From Gymnodinialimonas ceratoperidinii (lineage in GTDB: Bacteria; Pseudomonadota; Alphaproteobacteria; Rhodobacterales; Rhodobacteraceae), in contig NZ_CP079194.1 in the NCBI RefSeq assembly GCF_019297855.1, forward strand, positions 1,227,501-1,291,500: a stretch of DNA of 64,000 nucleotides. The letters are read 5' to 3'. How positions within the stretch are numbered: position 1 is the first letter of the stretch; every line of letters begins with the position of its first letter. The position numbers were made by a program, and so were the translations under genes. Below, in pieces: positions 51,809 to 60,430 of this stretch. Below the pieces are notes generated by a model that worked only from the letters and a program-made list of their open reading frames with translations, did not search any database and had not been told where the DNA came from.

Positions 51809-52959
51809 CAGCGCAGATCCCGATAAAGAAGTTCTGCGTCGAAGGAGGCGGAAAGCGCCTGAAGGGCCTCCGTCAGGTCCGCGTCTGCAGGATCGGCCCA
51901 GACGTCGGGGTTGGTGATGAAGCCCGCTTCGGCGAGTTGCCCGGCGGCCGTGGGGAAATCCAGATGCGCCTGCACTTCGCGTTTCACGAAGCGTGTGCCG
52001 GCCGGGTGCCAGCAGCCCTTGATGGCCTCGATCCGCGTTGGGTCGATCTGCGCGAAGGCGCGGAACTGCCGGATGTAATCTTCGACGTTGGCGGACGGGC
52101 CACGGTTGATGATGGCGATCTTCGTGTCCGGCGCCGCCACCATGGCGGTCAGATGCAGGGCAGAGCCATCGAGGGCGACGATCCGGCGTGCCGCACGATA
52201 CTGGGCGACCTGCTCTGCGAGGCTGTGTTCCTGCGGATGGAAAATGCGGTAGCCCTCTGCCTCCAGCAGTCGCTCGAGATGCTGCTCCAGTACGATCCGT
52301 CCTCGGCGAGAGGTGAGGCCGGACCGCGAGACGTAGACGTCGCGGGCGCCGTTGGGCGGGGTGTCGCGGGTCAACCGGTCGCGCATGAAGTCGCGGTACT
52401 CAGGACGGCCCGCTGACATCTCACCGATCCCGAAGGCCGGAGGGGGGAAGGCAATCTGTTCAATCTGAACGGGACGTTGCGGCAGGCGGACCGGCAGGTC
52501 GCCCAAGCCCAGATGCTCGAAAACGGACTTAAGGGCCCGGTAGGGTTTGTGTTCGTGGGTCAGGTGCATCTTGGGATAAAAGAAGATGCCGTCCGCCCCT
52601 GTATCCTGCGCGAGAGCGTAGAGCCTTTGCGTGGTCTCAACGAGGAAGTGGCCGAAGTGGGCATAGAACATGCCCGCGAATAACCATTTGCCTTTGACCA
52701 GTTCGAAGGGCGCGTCGGTGTCATCGCGCTCGGGGATGAGCGTCATGGGCTCGTCCGCATAGCGCCAACAGTGACTGCCGGGAAGGTGAAGCCCGTTTTC
52801 GTCGAACATGCCGGCGGCGCGGCGGTACCCGCGTGGTTCGTTCTCGGCCCAAGGGTAGGAGGTCACGTTGCGATGCCACGTGGGCGTCCAGTCGATGGGC
52901 CGATCCGGGTCGAAATCAAGGCTCGGTGGCACCAGGGTGTCGCCGTCGCTCTCGGTCAT
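51808..52959 (-). CDS. glycosyltransferase family 61 protein
   Basis: 383 residues from MTESDGDTLVPPSLDFD. The DUF563/GT61 signatures are present: GMFYAHFGHFLVETTQRLYA, DVYVSRSGLTSRRGRIVLEQ, EQHSLAEQVAQYRAARRIVA-type region and LDGSALHLTAMVAAPDTKIA. GT61 enzymes include xylosyl- and GlcNAc-transferases, and bacterial members occur in capsule and glycoprotein loci. It overlaps the DXD-type transferase gene by 4 nt and the next GT2 gene by 1 nt. Start fixed by the ATGA overlap. Confidence 0.88.
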   Translation of the reverse strand: MTESDGDTLVPPSLDFDPDRPIDWTPTWHRNVTSYPWAENEPRGYRRAAGMFDENGLHLPGSHCWRYADEPMTLIPERDDTDAPFELVKGKWLFAGMFYAHFGHFLVETTQRLYALAQDTGADGIFFYPKMHLTHEHKPYRALKSVFEHLGLGDLPVRLPQRPVQIEQIAFPPPAFGIGEMSAGRPEYRDFMRDRLTRDTPPNGARDVYVSRSGLTSRRGRIVLEQHLERLLEAEGYRIFHPQEHSLAEQVAQYRAARRIVALDGSALHLTAMVAAPDTKIAIINRGPSANVEDYIRQFRAFAQIDPTRIEAIKGCWHPAGTRFVKREVQAHLDFPTAAGQLAEAGFITNPDVWADPADADLTEALQALSASFDAELLYRDLR

Positions 52960-53765
52960 TCCAGCGCGTCCTCCGGCGTGATGCCGACCTCCTGGCACAT
53001 CCGCCAGGCGTAGGAGTTCTCCAGCGGGGCGTTCTTGCGCCACCAGGGCTTGGTGCCGTTGGTGTAGAGGTGGACCGAGACGGTATCCTCGGTGAACCAG
53101 CCTTCGACGCGGCCATGGGGGTCGTAGAAGATGTCGTTGAGCTGGAATGGCACCGGGTAGAGGACGTCCGAGGTCATTGCCTTCTCGATGTCGCCGGTCT
53201 GGCGGGCGAAATGGGTGAAAGCCTGCGGGCCGAAGGCGGTCCGCTCGGTCTTGTAGATCTTGACCGCGTGGGGGAGCTTGTCATCCAGACGCTCGATCTT
53301 GCGGCGCTGGTTCTTGTTCCACCAGGGCGGCACGTCGGGCAGGTTGTCGTAGTAGTCCAGCAGCTGGTCCATCAGCTCGCATTCTCGCGGCAGACCCACG
53401 ACGCCGCAATTGAGCGCGCCGCGCATGCCGTGACCCGCGAAGATGTATTCCCATTCGTCGGGGAAGGGCTTGTGGCAGAAGGCATCGCAATCGATCCAGA
53501 TTTCGCCGGTCTTCTGGATCATCTTGTAGCGAAAGACGTTGGAGAGGAACGAGGCCGAGGTGGACTCGACGATGTCCATGGGGATGTCCATGATATCGGT
53601 GGCGGGTTTGACCACCACGCCCTCGGGGGCGTTGGTGACTTTGTCCGTGCAGTAAAGCGTGACCGGGTGCCCGTGGCGCAGGTGCGATTTCAGGCAGAGC
53701 TGGTTGAGGTATTGCAGGCTCTCGCCGATCCAGAGGGAGGCGACGGGGCGTCTGTTGAGGTCCAT
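52956..53765 (-). CDS. DXD-type sugar-binding glycosyltransferase (GT32-like)
   Basis: 269 residues: ASLWIGESLQYLNQLCLKSH at the N-terminus, LSNVFRYKMIQKTGEIWIDC then DAFCHKPFPDEW, which carries the D-X-D-type metal motif (WIDCDAF), and a late HLYTNGTKPWWRK. This matches the Gly_transf_sug/GT32-like group (alpha-mannosyl/galactosyltransferase-related). First gene of the five-gene coupled transferase block. The upstream 241-bp gap to the sulfatase holds copy B of the 3'-UTR element and probably a promoter. Confidence 0.83.
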   Translation of the reverse strand: MDLNRRPVASLWIGESLQYLNQLCLKSHLRHGHPVTLYCTDKVTNAPEGVVVKPATDIMDIPMDIVESTSASFLSNVFRYKMIQKTGEIWIDCDAFCHKPFPDEWEYIFAGHGMRGALNCGVVGLPRECELMDQLLDYYDNLPDVPPWWNKNQRRKIERLDDKLPHAVKIYKTERTAFGPQAFTHFARQTGDIEKAMTSDVLYPVPFQLNDIFYDPHGRVEGWFTEDTVSVHLYTNGTKPWWRKNAPLENSYAWRMCQEVGITPEDALE

Positions 53766-53935
53766 CTTGCTGGCCTTTGTGCTGCTCGTGGGGTGGCGGA
53801 TTTATCCGCGCTTGGCTTTGGCACTTTGTCGGTCATTTGTCCTGCGATGGCAAAGGGTTTCGGGCAAGACGCCCATGTCATGTTGCACATTTGCGGAGGG
53901 CATGGCGGATGTCGCCCCATGCGGGGCGTCCAGCG

Positions 53936-53995
53936 GGGAAGGGCTTTGCCCCTCCCCGGACCCCACCCCAGGGATATTTATGGAACGGGGAAGCA
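53936..53995 (-). repeat. 3'-UTR element, copy B (downstream of the sulfatase-RTX gene)
   Basis: On the minus strand, 12 nt past the sulfatase stop: CTTCCCCGTTCCATAAATAT followed by CCCTGGGG and a GC-rich hairpin (GGGGAGGGGC with GCCCTTCCCC at about 53936-53957). It shares TTCCCCGTTC and TAAATATCCC with copy A. The rest of the 241-bp gap (53766-54006) holds nothing else I can support. Confidence 0.7.
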
Positions 53996-54006
53996 GGGGT
54001 GTCGGA

Positions 54007-56310
54007 TCAGTCTTTGACCTGCGCCTTGATGTCGGCGCCGGCTGGGGAGCCGTGGATGTCGAGGATGGTGAGGCCGCAGCGCAGGCGGTGACCCTTGTCC
54101 GTGCGGCTGATCGCGGGCGGTTTCGGCCAGGCCGAGAGGTCGTAGGTCTGTTCGGGGTGCCACTGCGCGATGATCGTGACGCCGCCGTAGGCCGGTTTGA
54201 AGACCTTCGCGCCTTCCTCTGGGAAAACGCGGTTGAGGCCGGCACCGGTGGCGATTTCATGATCGCCGGGGCCGATGTGCAGGCTGTTCTGGCCGGGGCC
54301 CGCGTCGATGGTGGAGGCGCCTTCGCCGTCGTGGATCACGTCGTTGCCGTGGCCGCCGTAGATGTGGTTGCGGCCGGTGTTGCCGTGGATCTCGTCGTCG
54401 CCGGTGCCGCCGTCGAGCGTGTCGCGGCCGGGGCCGCCGTAGAGGGTGTCGTTGCCTTCCTCACCGTAGAAACCATGGCGGCGGTTGGCCTGTTTGGCCC
54501 GCGCGATCATCGTGTCGTTGCCGCGGCCGCCGTAGAAGGTGGCGGAGCCGTGTTTCGGGCCGATCATCACGTCGTCGCCGGTGGAGCCGGTGACATCGAC
54601 CTCGACACGCTCGGAGGTCTCGAAATCGATCGGGCTGTCGGGGTGGGCGACGATCCGCAGGCGTTTGCCCTCGGGCTGCGGGCCGGTGCCTGCGCCCTCC
54701 TCCTTGCGGGAGACGACGGTGGCGATGCGGATCTTCTCGATGTTTGCGGGGCAGTGCAGCACGTAGTCGTCGGGACCGGCCATGTACCACAGCGTATCGG
54801 TGCCGCCATCCTTCTCCTCCACGATCTTCTCGGCATCCTTGCCGTAGGCCCAGTAGTCGTTGTCGGCCCGTCCGCCTGCCAGCACCACGGAGCCATCGAC
54901 GGCCATCATGGCGTTGACGCCTTCTGCCGGGTTCTCGAAGCCGCGCAGGTCGAGGCCGAGGTCCAGCGCGCCGCGCACCAGCTCGTCTCGGAGCGCGTCC
55001 AACGGCGCGCTGTCGGCGAGGTTGGTCGTCTCGCCCGGGTCGGCCACGAGGTCGTAGACGTGCTCCTCGCCGTTGGGATAGCGGAAGTAGCGGTATTGGC
55101 TGAGGCCCTCGACAGAGGGGCGGACCGAGAGGGTGCCGAAGACGCAGGTGACAGGGGATTTCGTGGTGTCGAAGTGTCCGAACCCCGCGTCCAGCAGCGG
55201 CAGGAGCGATTGGCCCGAGGGCCAGTCGGGGCGCGGCGGCAGGCCGGCCAGCTCCATGATCGTCTTGGGAATGTTGTGCAGCGAGACCGGCAGATCCACC
55301 ACGTCCGGCTCCAGTTGCGCGTTCCAGATGCCGAGGGGGATGTGCGCGGCGCTGTCCCACTGGCTCATCTTGTGGAAGCTGTCGTGGTTGCCGAGGTTGA
55401 AGCCGTTGTCCGACAGGAAGATCACCGTGGTGTTCTCGGCCAGCGGCGAGGCGCGCAGCGCGTCCATGAAGCGGCCGATCTCGTGATCGACGTGGGAGAC
55501 GCAGGCGAAATAGGCGCGCACGACCTGGCGCCAGGCCTCGTCGCCGGCCTTCTCGGGCGTCCATTGACCGTTGGCGATATAGGCGGCCTCGTAGACGGCG
55601 AAGCCCGGTTGCGGGCCGAAGTAGTCCTCGGGCGCGGCGATGGAGGGCCAGGTGATCTCGGCCGGGTCGTATTGGGCGTAGAAGCGGTCCGGCGCCACGA
55701 GGTTGTAGTGTGGATGCTTGAAGCCGAGCTGGATCAGATGCCGGCGCGCCGGATTGGCGTGGCCGAGGAAGTCGATCGCGTTCTGGGCTACCTGGTAGTC
55801 GTAGAAGGTATGGTCGTAGCTGCCGTCGTCGTCGGGGTGGTTCACCCCCTTAATGCCCGGTCCGCGGTCCAGATAGGCATGCACGCCGCGGCGGCGGCCT
55901 CGGTCCTCGGCCAGCGCGTCCTCGTGGAACAGGAGGCGGCGGTATTCCTCGGGCATCGGCTTGTAGTTGGCGTCGACCTTGCCGGTGGTGAAGTTGTGAA
56001 AGCCCGCGCGGCGCAGGTCGTAGGCCCAGGCCTTCTCGGGCGGGTAGACGTCGCGCCAGAAGCGGTTGAGGTCGACGAGGCCGGAGCGGAAGGGCGAGAT
56101 GCCGGTGGCAAGCTCCGCCCGGCAAGGCGCGCAGAGGGGCACGGTGGCATAGGCGTTGGAGAAGCGCACGCCCTCGGCCATCAGCCGGTCGAGGTTGGGG
56201 GTCTTGATCTCCAGCCCGAAGGTCTTGCGCCAGGTGAAGACGTCGATCATGTCGTCGACCCAGATGACGCAGATGTTGCCGTCGCGGATGCTGTCGGGGG
56301 TGAAGCTCAT
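54007..56310 (-). CDS. sulfatase fused to RTX (hemolysin-type) calcium-binding repeats
   Basis: 767 residues. Residues 1-460 are a type I sulfatase: metal ligands in VIWVDDM (D19, D20), the formylglycine motif C60-APCRAELATG matching C-X-P-X-R, and SDNGFNLGNHDSFHK (300-314, with DNG where DHG is usual). Residues about 574-690 are GGxGxDxL-type RTX repeats (YGGRGNDTM, YGEEGNDTLYGGPGRDTLDG, YGGHGNDVIHDGEG). There is no N-terminal signal peptide, which fits type I secretion rather than Sec. A sulfatase-RTX fusion within a glycosyltransferase operon suggests trimming of an exported sulfated glycan. Confidence 0.88.
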   Translation of the reverse strand: MSFTPDSIRDGNICVIWVDDMIDVFTWRKTFGLEIKTPNLDRLMAEGVRFSNAYATVPLCAPCRAELATGISPFRSGLVDLNRFWRDVYPPEKAWAYDLRRAGFHNFTTGKVDANYKPMPEEYRRLLFHEDALAEDRGRRRGVHAYLDRGPGIKGVNHPDDDGSYDHTFYDYQVAQNAIDFLGHANPARRHLIQLGFKHPHYNLVAPDRFYAQYDPAEITWPSIAAPEDYFGPQPGFAVYEAAYIANGQWTPEKAGDEAWRQVVRAYFACVSHVDHEIGRFMDALRASPLAENTTVIFLSDNGFNLGNHDSFHKMSQWDSAAHIPLGIWNAQLEPDVVDLPVSLHNIPKTIMELAGLPPRPDWPSGQSLLPLLDAGFGHFDTTKSPVTCVFGTLSVRPSVEGLSQYRYFRYPNGEEHVYDLVADPGETTNLADSAPLDALRDELVRGALDLGLDLRGFENPAEGVNAMMAVDGSVVLAGGRADNDYWAYGKDAEKIVEEKDGGTDTLWYMAGPDDYVLHCPANIEKIRIATVVSRKEEGAGTGPQPEGKRLRIVAHPDSPIDFETSERVEVDVTGSTGDDVMIGPKHGSATFYGGRGNDTMIARAKQANRRHGFYGEEGNDTLYGGPGRDTLDGGTGDDEIHGNTGRNHIYGGHGNDVIHDGEGASTIDAGPGQNSLHIGPGDHEIATGAGLNRVFPEEGAKVFKPAYGGVTIIAQWHPEQTYDLSAWPKPPAISRTDKGHRLRCGLTILDIHGSPAGADIKAQVKD

Positions 56311-57065
56311 GCCGAGGCCCAGAGGTGGTGGCGCTGTAGCGCCTTGCGGGCGCGGATGTCGGCAGGGGCGTCGGAGTGCAGCAGGGCGCGGCCCGGAAAC
56401 AGCCAGACGTCAAGGATCAGCGCGGACCCGAGGGTCTTGAGCAGGCGCGGGCGCTGGTTGCGGCAGCCGATGTAGAGGTTCGCCGCCCCGCTCAGGATGC
56501 CCGTCGCAGCCTTCGCATCGGCGCGCGCCGGCCCGAGGCTGAGCGCCAGCCGGTCACCGAAGAGCGAGACGATGGCGAGGCGCGGGGCGTCCTCGGCCGG
56601 GCAGGTGAGCGTGGCCTCACCGTGGCCCGCGTCGTCCTTGGCGGTGAGCATCCCCTCGGCCTCGGAGAGGAACAGGTAATTGCCCGCCTCCTCGGCGTTG
56701 AGCGCGAAGAGAGTGCGGGCCTCGGCGCCGGGGGGCGTGTAGTAGCGGATCGCCACGGTAGCGGTGGCGGCGTCGGGGGCGGCATTTTCACCCACAACGC
56801 CACAATGGACGCCGGGGCGGCATTGCAGGCCATAGAGGTCATCGACCGTGCCGGTCTGGCCGTTGCCGTCGTTGGGATCGGTGGGCCGGGCGGCAGGACC
56901 GTCATTGCAGGTCCGCCAACGGGTGACAGCGCCGGTGGTGGTATCCTGGTCCAGATACGGCTCCGCCCCGTGCCACCAATGGGCCGGTCCGAGCGCGGCA
57001 AGCAAAGGCTCGGGGGTCGCGGCGCAAAGCGCGCCGGGGGGCAGGTTCGCGTCGAGTTCAAGCAT
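56307..57065 (-). CDS. unrecognised protein, possible concanavalin-like beta-sandwich
   Basis: 252 residues from MLELDANLPPGALCAATPEP. The second half (EEAGNYLFLSEAEGMLTAKD; RLAIVSLFGDRLALSLGP; ANLYIGCRNQRPRLLKTLGS; ALILDVWLFPGRALLHSD) reads like a LamG/concanavalin A-like jelly roll, in which the LYIG..R segment and a closing DVWLF strand are typical; this is inference from pattern only. It overlaps the sulfatase start by 4 nt and the next gene by 8 nt, so it is obligatorily coupled to both. Perhaps a glycan-binding partner. Confidence 0.65.
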   Translation of the reverse strand: MLELDANLPPGALCAATPEPLLAALGPAHWWHGAEPYLDQDTTTGAVTRWRTCNDGPAARPTDPNDGNGQTGTVDDLYGLQCRPGVHCGVVGENAAPDAATATVAIRYYTPPGAEARTLFALNAEEAGNYLFLSEAEGMLTAKDDAGHGEATLTCPAEDAPRLAIVSLFGDRLALSLGPARADAKAATGILSGAANLYIGCRNQRPRLLKTLGSALILDVWLFPGRALLHSDAPADIRARKALQRHHLWASA

Positions 57066-58479
57066 CGCGGCCCCCGGTGATCGGCAGATGCGCGGGCAGT
57101 GCCCACCGATGAAGCGTCGCACCCGTGGCGCTGTCGAGTTGCCAGGTATCGCGCAGGGCGCCGGGGCCGTGGGTGGTATAGGCGAGGCGAAGATCCGGAC
57201 CCTCGGGCGCCTTGCTCAGCGAAATCTGCAGGCTTTGCGGATCGTCTTCGGCGATGGACACGGCGGTGATCTCGGCATCGTTGGTGCAGCCGGTGAGGGA
57301 GAAGCCCATGGCAGGCCCCGCGCCGAGCGGATCATCGGTATCGAGCACCAGTGCGCCGGCCGCGCGGGCGGGGACGCGCAGCGTGGTGCCTTCCAACTCG
57401 GCCAGATGCAGCGTGGGGCATTTCCACGTCTCGGCCTCGGCAATGGCGGAGGCGGTCATCTCGGCCTGTTGCAGGCGGGCCGTCTCGGTCGGGCGGTCGT
57501 AGGCGTCGCGAGCAAACATGTAGGCGGGGGCGGAGTGGAGCAGGCGGTGCTCGTCATGGTTCCAGCTCAGCTCCCACTGACCCTCCAGCGCCGGGGTGGG
57601 GGCGAGCTCGGGCAGGGCGCTTTCGAACCGCGCGACGAAGAGGGGGCGATCGAAGCCTTCCGCCCAGAGCCCGTCGCTCACCGCTTCCATCACCGCGAGC
57701 ATCCCGTCGCGGTAGGCATGCGCGCTGTCGGAATGATCCTCGAGCGCGAAATCGAGGGTCACCGCCAGCACCTTGGCCTTCTTGCCCATCAGGGCGGCGG
57801 CCTCGCGGAGGTTGCGCGCGGCGACGAGAAGGTTCTCTACCGCGCGGCCTGTCGCCAGTTCGGCGGCGGTGGGGGAGGCGTCGGTTTCCACCCGGGTCAT
57901 GAAAAGCGGCAGGGGGCCGAAATCTGCCATGCGCCAGTCGAGGATGGTCCGGGCGGTCAGCGCCTCGTGGGTCATCTCGCGCAGGTGCTCGAGCCGGTTG
58001 AGCGGCTTGGCCGTCTCGATCCCGGCGTGACCGACCGCGCCGATATCATCGGCAGGCGCCACGATGTGATGCGGGTAGCGGGCCGGTTCGCGGGTGGCGA
58101 GTGCCGCGCGGGCGCCACCGATCCCGAGGAGGCCGAGGAGCGGGCCGTTGGCCTCGGCGATGATGTCGCCGCCCTCGCGATGCTGTCGGAAGCCGCGCAC
58201 GCCCTGATCGCCCGCGAGCCGCGCGGTGAAGGTGATCCATTCGCCCTCGGCGCGGGCATCCCAGGCGTCGATGCCCTCGGGCGGGGCCACGGCGTCGCCG
58301 CGTGCGGTCACGGTCGCGGTCTCCTGCGCAGGTAGGCGCAGCGCGAGGTCCTCCACCACGCGATCGGAGAGCCGCAGGACCAGCCCCGTTGGATCGTAGC
58401 GGATCACGTCGTCGTTCTTCGCCCGCAGCACGACACCGTGGCTGGCGATCAGATCATCGTCGTCGGAAGATTGCGTCAC
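57058..58479 (-). CDS. unrecognised 473-residue protein of the glycan cluster
   Basis: 473 residues, starting MTQSSDDDDLIASHGVVLRA, with no signal peptide or TM segment. A central region (about 145-345) with MADFGPLPLFMTRVETDASP, KAKVLAVTLDFALEDHSDSA and YDRPTETARLQQAEMTASAI could be an esterase or SGNH-like fold (the DRPTE..RLQQAE line vaguely resembles the late His/Asp block of sialate O-acetylesterases), but I do not claim it. N- and C-terminal parts look beta-rich. It overlaps the downstream gene by 8 nt and follows the large GT2 gene after 60 bp. Confidence 0.7.
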   Translation of the reverse strand: MTQSSDDDDLIASHGVVLRAKNDDVIRYDPTGLVLRLSDRVVEDLALRLPAQETATVTARGDAVAPPEGIDAWDARAEGEWITFTARLAGDQGVRGFRQHREGGDIIAEANGPLLGLLGIGGARAALATREPARYPHHIVAPADDIGAVGHAGIETAKPLNRLEHLREMTHEALTARTILDWRMADFGPLPLFMTRVETDASPTAAELATGRAVENLLVAARNLREAAALMGKKAKVLAVTLDFALEDHSDSAHAYRDGMLAVMEAVSDGLWAEGFDRPLFVARFESALPELAPTPALEGQWELSWNHDEHRLLHSAPAYMFARDAYDRPTETARLQQAEMTASAIAEAETWKCPTLHLAELEGTTLRVPARAAGALVLDTDDPLGAGPAMGFSLTGCTNDAEITAVSIAEDDPQSLQISLSKAPEGPDLRLAYTTHGPGALRDTWQLDSATGATLHRWALPAHLPITGGRDA

Positions 58480-58539
58480 TGCAGGCCCCTTTTGCCGGAC
58501 ACTAGGCCAGGGCGGCCCCTCGCGCCAAGTCCCAACGGG

Positions 58540-60345
58540 TCACGGCGCACGATTGAATTGCAACGAACCCGAGGCCGCGCGCTCGGGGTCTTCTTCGAAG
58601 CCGTTTCCGGAGAGGATCGGAGTATATTCCGCCCGGTACTGCGCCGCTTGCTCATCCGAGACGACGGGGATGATGATGCGTTTCAGGCCGTCCAGGTCCT
58701 GTCCGGCGAGCCGGGCGGCGGGCAGATCCGTGGCCCGCCCGATGCGCAGGGCATCGGGGCGGAAATCCGCGAGGGTGGCGGCGAGCCCGCTGGCCTCGTC
58801 CGGACCGTCATCGTCGAAGACCATCGGGCCGTCGGTGAACTTCAGCCGGTCGCTCGCGATCCCGGCGCGCGCGGCGAGATCGCGAGCGTATTTCACCAGC
58901 GCGGCGCGGCTCTCCTGCGCCATGTAGGTCAGCCCTTCGCTGATCTTCACGGTGCGCATCCCGATGAAGCCTATGCCCGCGCCGACCTCCAGAACCCGGG
59001 GGCAATCCTCCAGATAGCCCGCGATGTTGCGCGCATGGCGACGCTCGAACCGGCCCGCGAGAATCACGTCGAGGCTTTCGGGCGCGAAAACGCGGGGGTC
59101 GGCGGGGAGATCGATATCGTGGTTGGGCACCCATTCGAGGCCGATCTCGCCGCTCAGGTCGATCTCGCCCTGAACGTAGGGGTCACCGTCGGAAGCCGCC
59201 CAACCGGCGACGTTGTCGTGGCGGCGCTCTTCGACAGGCTTGGCGTTGGCTTCCTTCTCCACCCGGCTCATCAACGCGGCGATCTTGGCGGGGTCGCGGG
59301 CCTGAGGCGGCTTGGCCTCGATCTTCGTGATCGGCACCTTGCCCGCCTCGATCAACCCGTCGCGCAGCGCGGCATAGGCCTCGGTCTTGCGGTATTCGTC
59401 GAGCCGCGCTTCCACCCCGTCGAGCGCCTTGTGATGCAATTCGTTCAGCACCGGGTCGGTCAGCAACTCGGCCATGATCGCGGCGCGCTTCTCGGCGTGG
59501 ATCAGCGCGGTGCGGTCCTCCACCTCGTTGCGGTCCTGAAGCGACCAGTAGTCGTTGTTATACTTGTCTTTCTTGTTGTTCACGTTGCCGCGGAACTTGC
59601 GCACGGCGTAGCTGTCGACCGACTTCACGGCGTAGTGGTTCATCTGCGCCCAGTCGTAGCCCACCGTCCGCCGGATCGAGCGCCAGCCACGGAACTTGAA
59701 GTAATCCTCCATCGGGCGGCCCGAGCCGTTGAGCCACTTCACGCTGTCGGGGAAATCCGTCTCCAGCCACTTGTTCTTGATCGAGGGGCGGTGGATGCCG
59801 AGCTTCCAGTATTTCGGGTCGAACTTGAACAGCGTCTTCACGCCCCAACCCTTGTTCCAGAGCGGCGGCGCGGCGCGGGTATATTGCTCGGTCACCGGCG
59901 CGCGGGACCATTCCACGACCCCGCCCGAGCCGTAGATCCGCCAGGTGATGACGATGCCATTGGCCCCCTGCGCCACGGCGTCGTCGATCATCCCTTCGAC
60001 GGAGTGGGAAGGATGGCGGATGCAGAGGAATTCGTCGGCGTCGAAGTTCAGCACCCAGTCGGCCTGCTGCACGATCGGCTCGGCCTGGGCGTGCTTCAGC
60101 GCCGAGGGCTGTGGCTTTATGCCTTCCGGGATGACGTTGTCACGGTGGTGGCCGAGGCCCAGTTCCTCCAGCCGTTTCAGCATCGTGTCGGTGCCGTCAC
60201 TGCAATCGTTGGTGTAGACGAGGATATCGGTGAAGCCGACGGCGAGGTGATGCGCGAACCATTCCAGCAGGAAGGGCGCCTCGTCCTTCATCATCGACAC
60301 GGCCAGGATCTCGCCGTGTTTGGAGGTGTTTTTCAGGTGCTGCAA
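58540..60345 (-). CDS. GT2 glycosyltransferase fused to a SAM methyltransferase-like domain
   Basis: 601 residues. Residues 1-330 are a GT2/Glyco_tranf_2_4 domain: VSMMKDEAPFLLEWFAHHLA, VYTNDCSDGTDTMLKRLEEL, metal motif NFDADEFLCIRH (101-111), and YDWAQMNHYAVKSVDSYAVR. Residues about 370-600 contain a class I SAM-binding motif VLEVGAGIGFIGMR (451-464), followed by a FkbM-like layout. The fusion suggests one polypeptide that adds a sugar and methylates it or its acceptor. It is the first gene of the nine-gene cluster. Confidence 0.85.
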   Translation of the reverse strand: MQHLKNTSKHGEILAVSMMKDEAPFLLEWFAHHLAVGFTDILVYTNDCSDGTDTMLKRLEELGLGHHRDNVIPEGIKPQPSALKHAQAEPIVQQADWVLNFDADEFLCIRHPSHSVEGMIDDAVAQGANGIVITWRIYGSGGVVEWSRAPVTEQYTRAAPPLWNKGWGVKTLFKFDPKYWKLGIHRPSIKNKWLETDFPDSVKWLNGSGRPMEDYFKFRGWRSIRRTVGYDWAQMNHYAVKSVDSYAVRKFRGNVNNKKDKYNNDYWSLQDRNEVEDRTALIHAEKRAAIMAELLTDPVLNELHHKALDGVEARLDEYRKTEAYAALRDGLIEAGKVPITKIEAKPPQARDPAKIAALMSRVEKEANAKPVEERRHDNVAGWAASDGDPYVQGEIDLSGEIGLEWVPNHDIDLPADPRVFAPESLDVILAGRFERRHARNIAGYLEDCPRVLEVGAGIGFIGMRTVKISEGLTYMAQESRAALVKYARDLAARAGIASDRLKFTDGPMVFDDDGPDEASGLAATLADFRPDALRIGRATDLPAARLAGQDLDGLKRIIIPVVSDEQAAQYRAEYTPILSGNGFEEDPERAASGSLQFNRAP

Positions 60346-60430
60346 CCGCCCGTATCCCCGGTTTGCCGGTGTGATTTGGGGCAGGCTACCACGGCCCTCG
60401 CGGTGTTGGAACCGCGGGGGCGAGGCTGGT

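Noticed and set aside
53659..56475. 938-residue open frame antisense to the sulfatase
   Set aside because: Val/Ala/Gly/Asp-rich shadow of the sulfatase-RTX gene, whose motifs are clear on the other strand.
60399..60416. CGCGGT/ACCGCG hairpin just after bhcD as a terminator
   Set aside because: Only a 6-bp stem with no T run on the minus strand; not enough to call.
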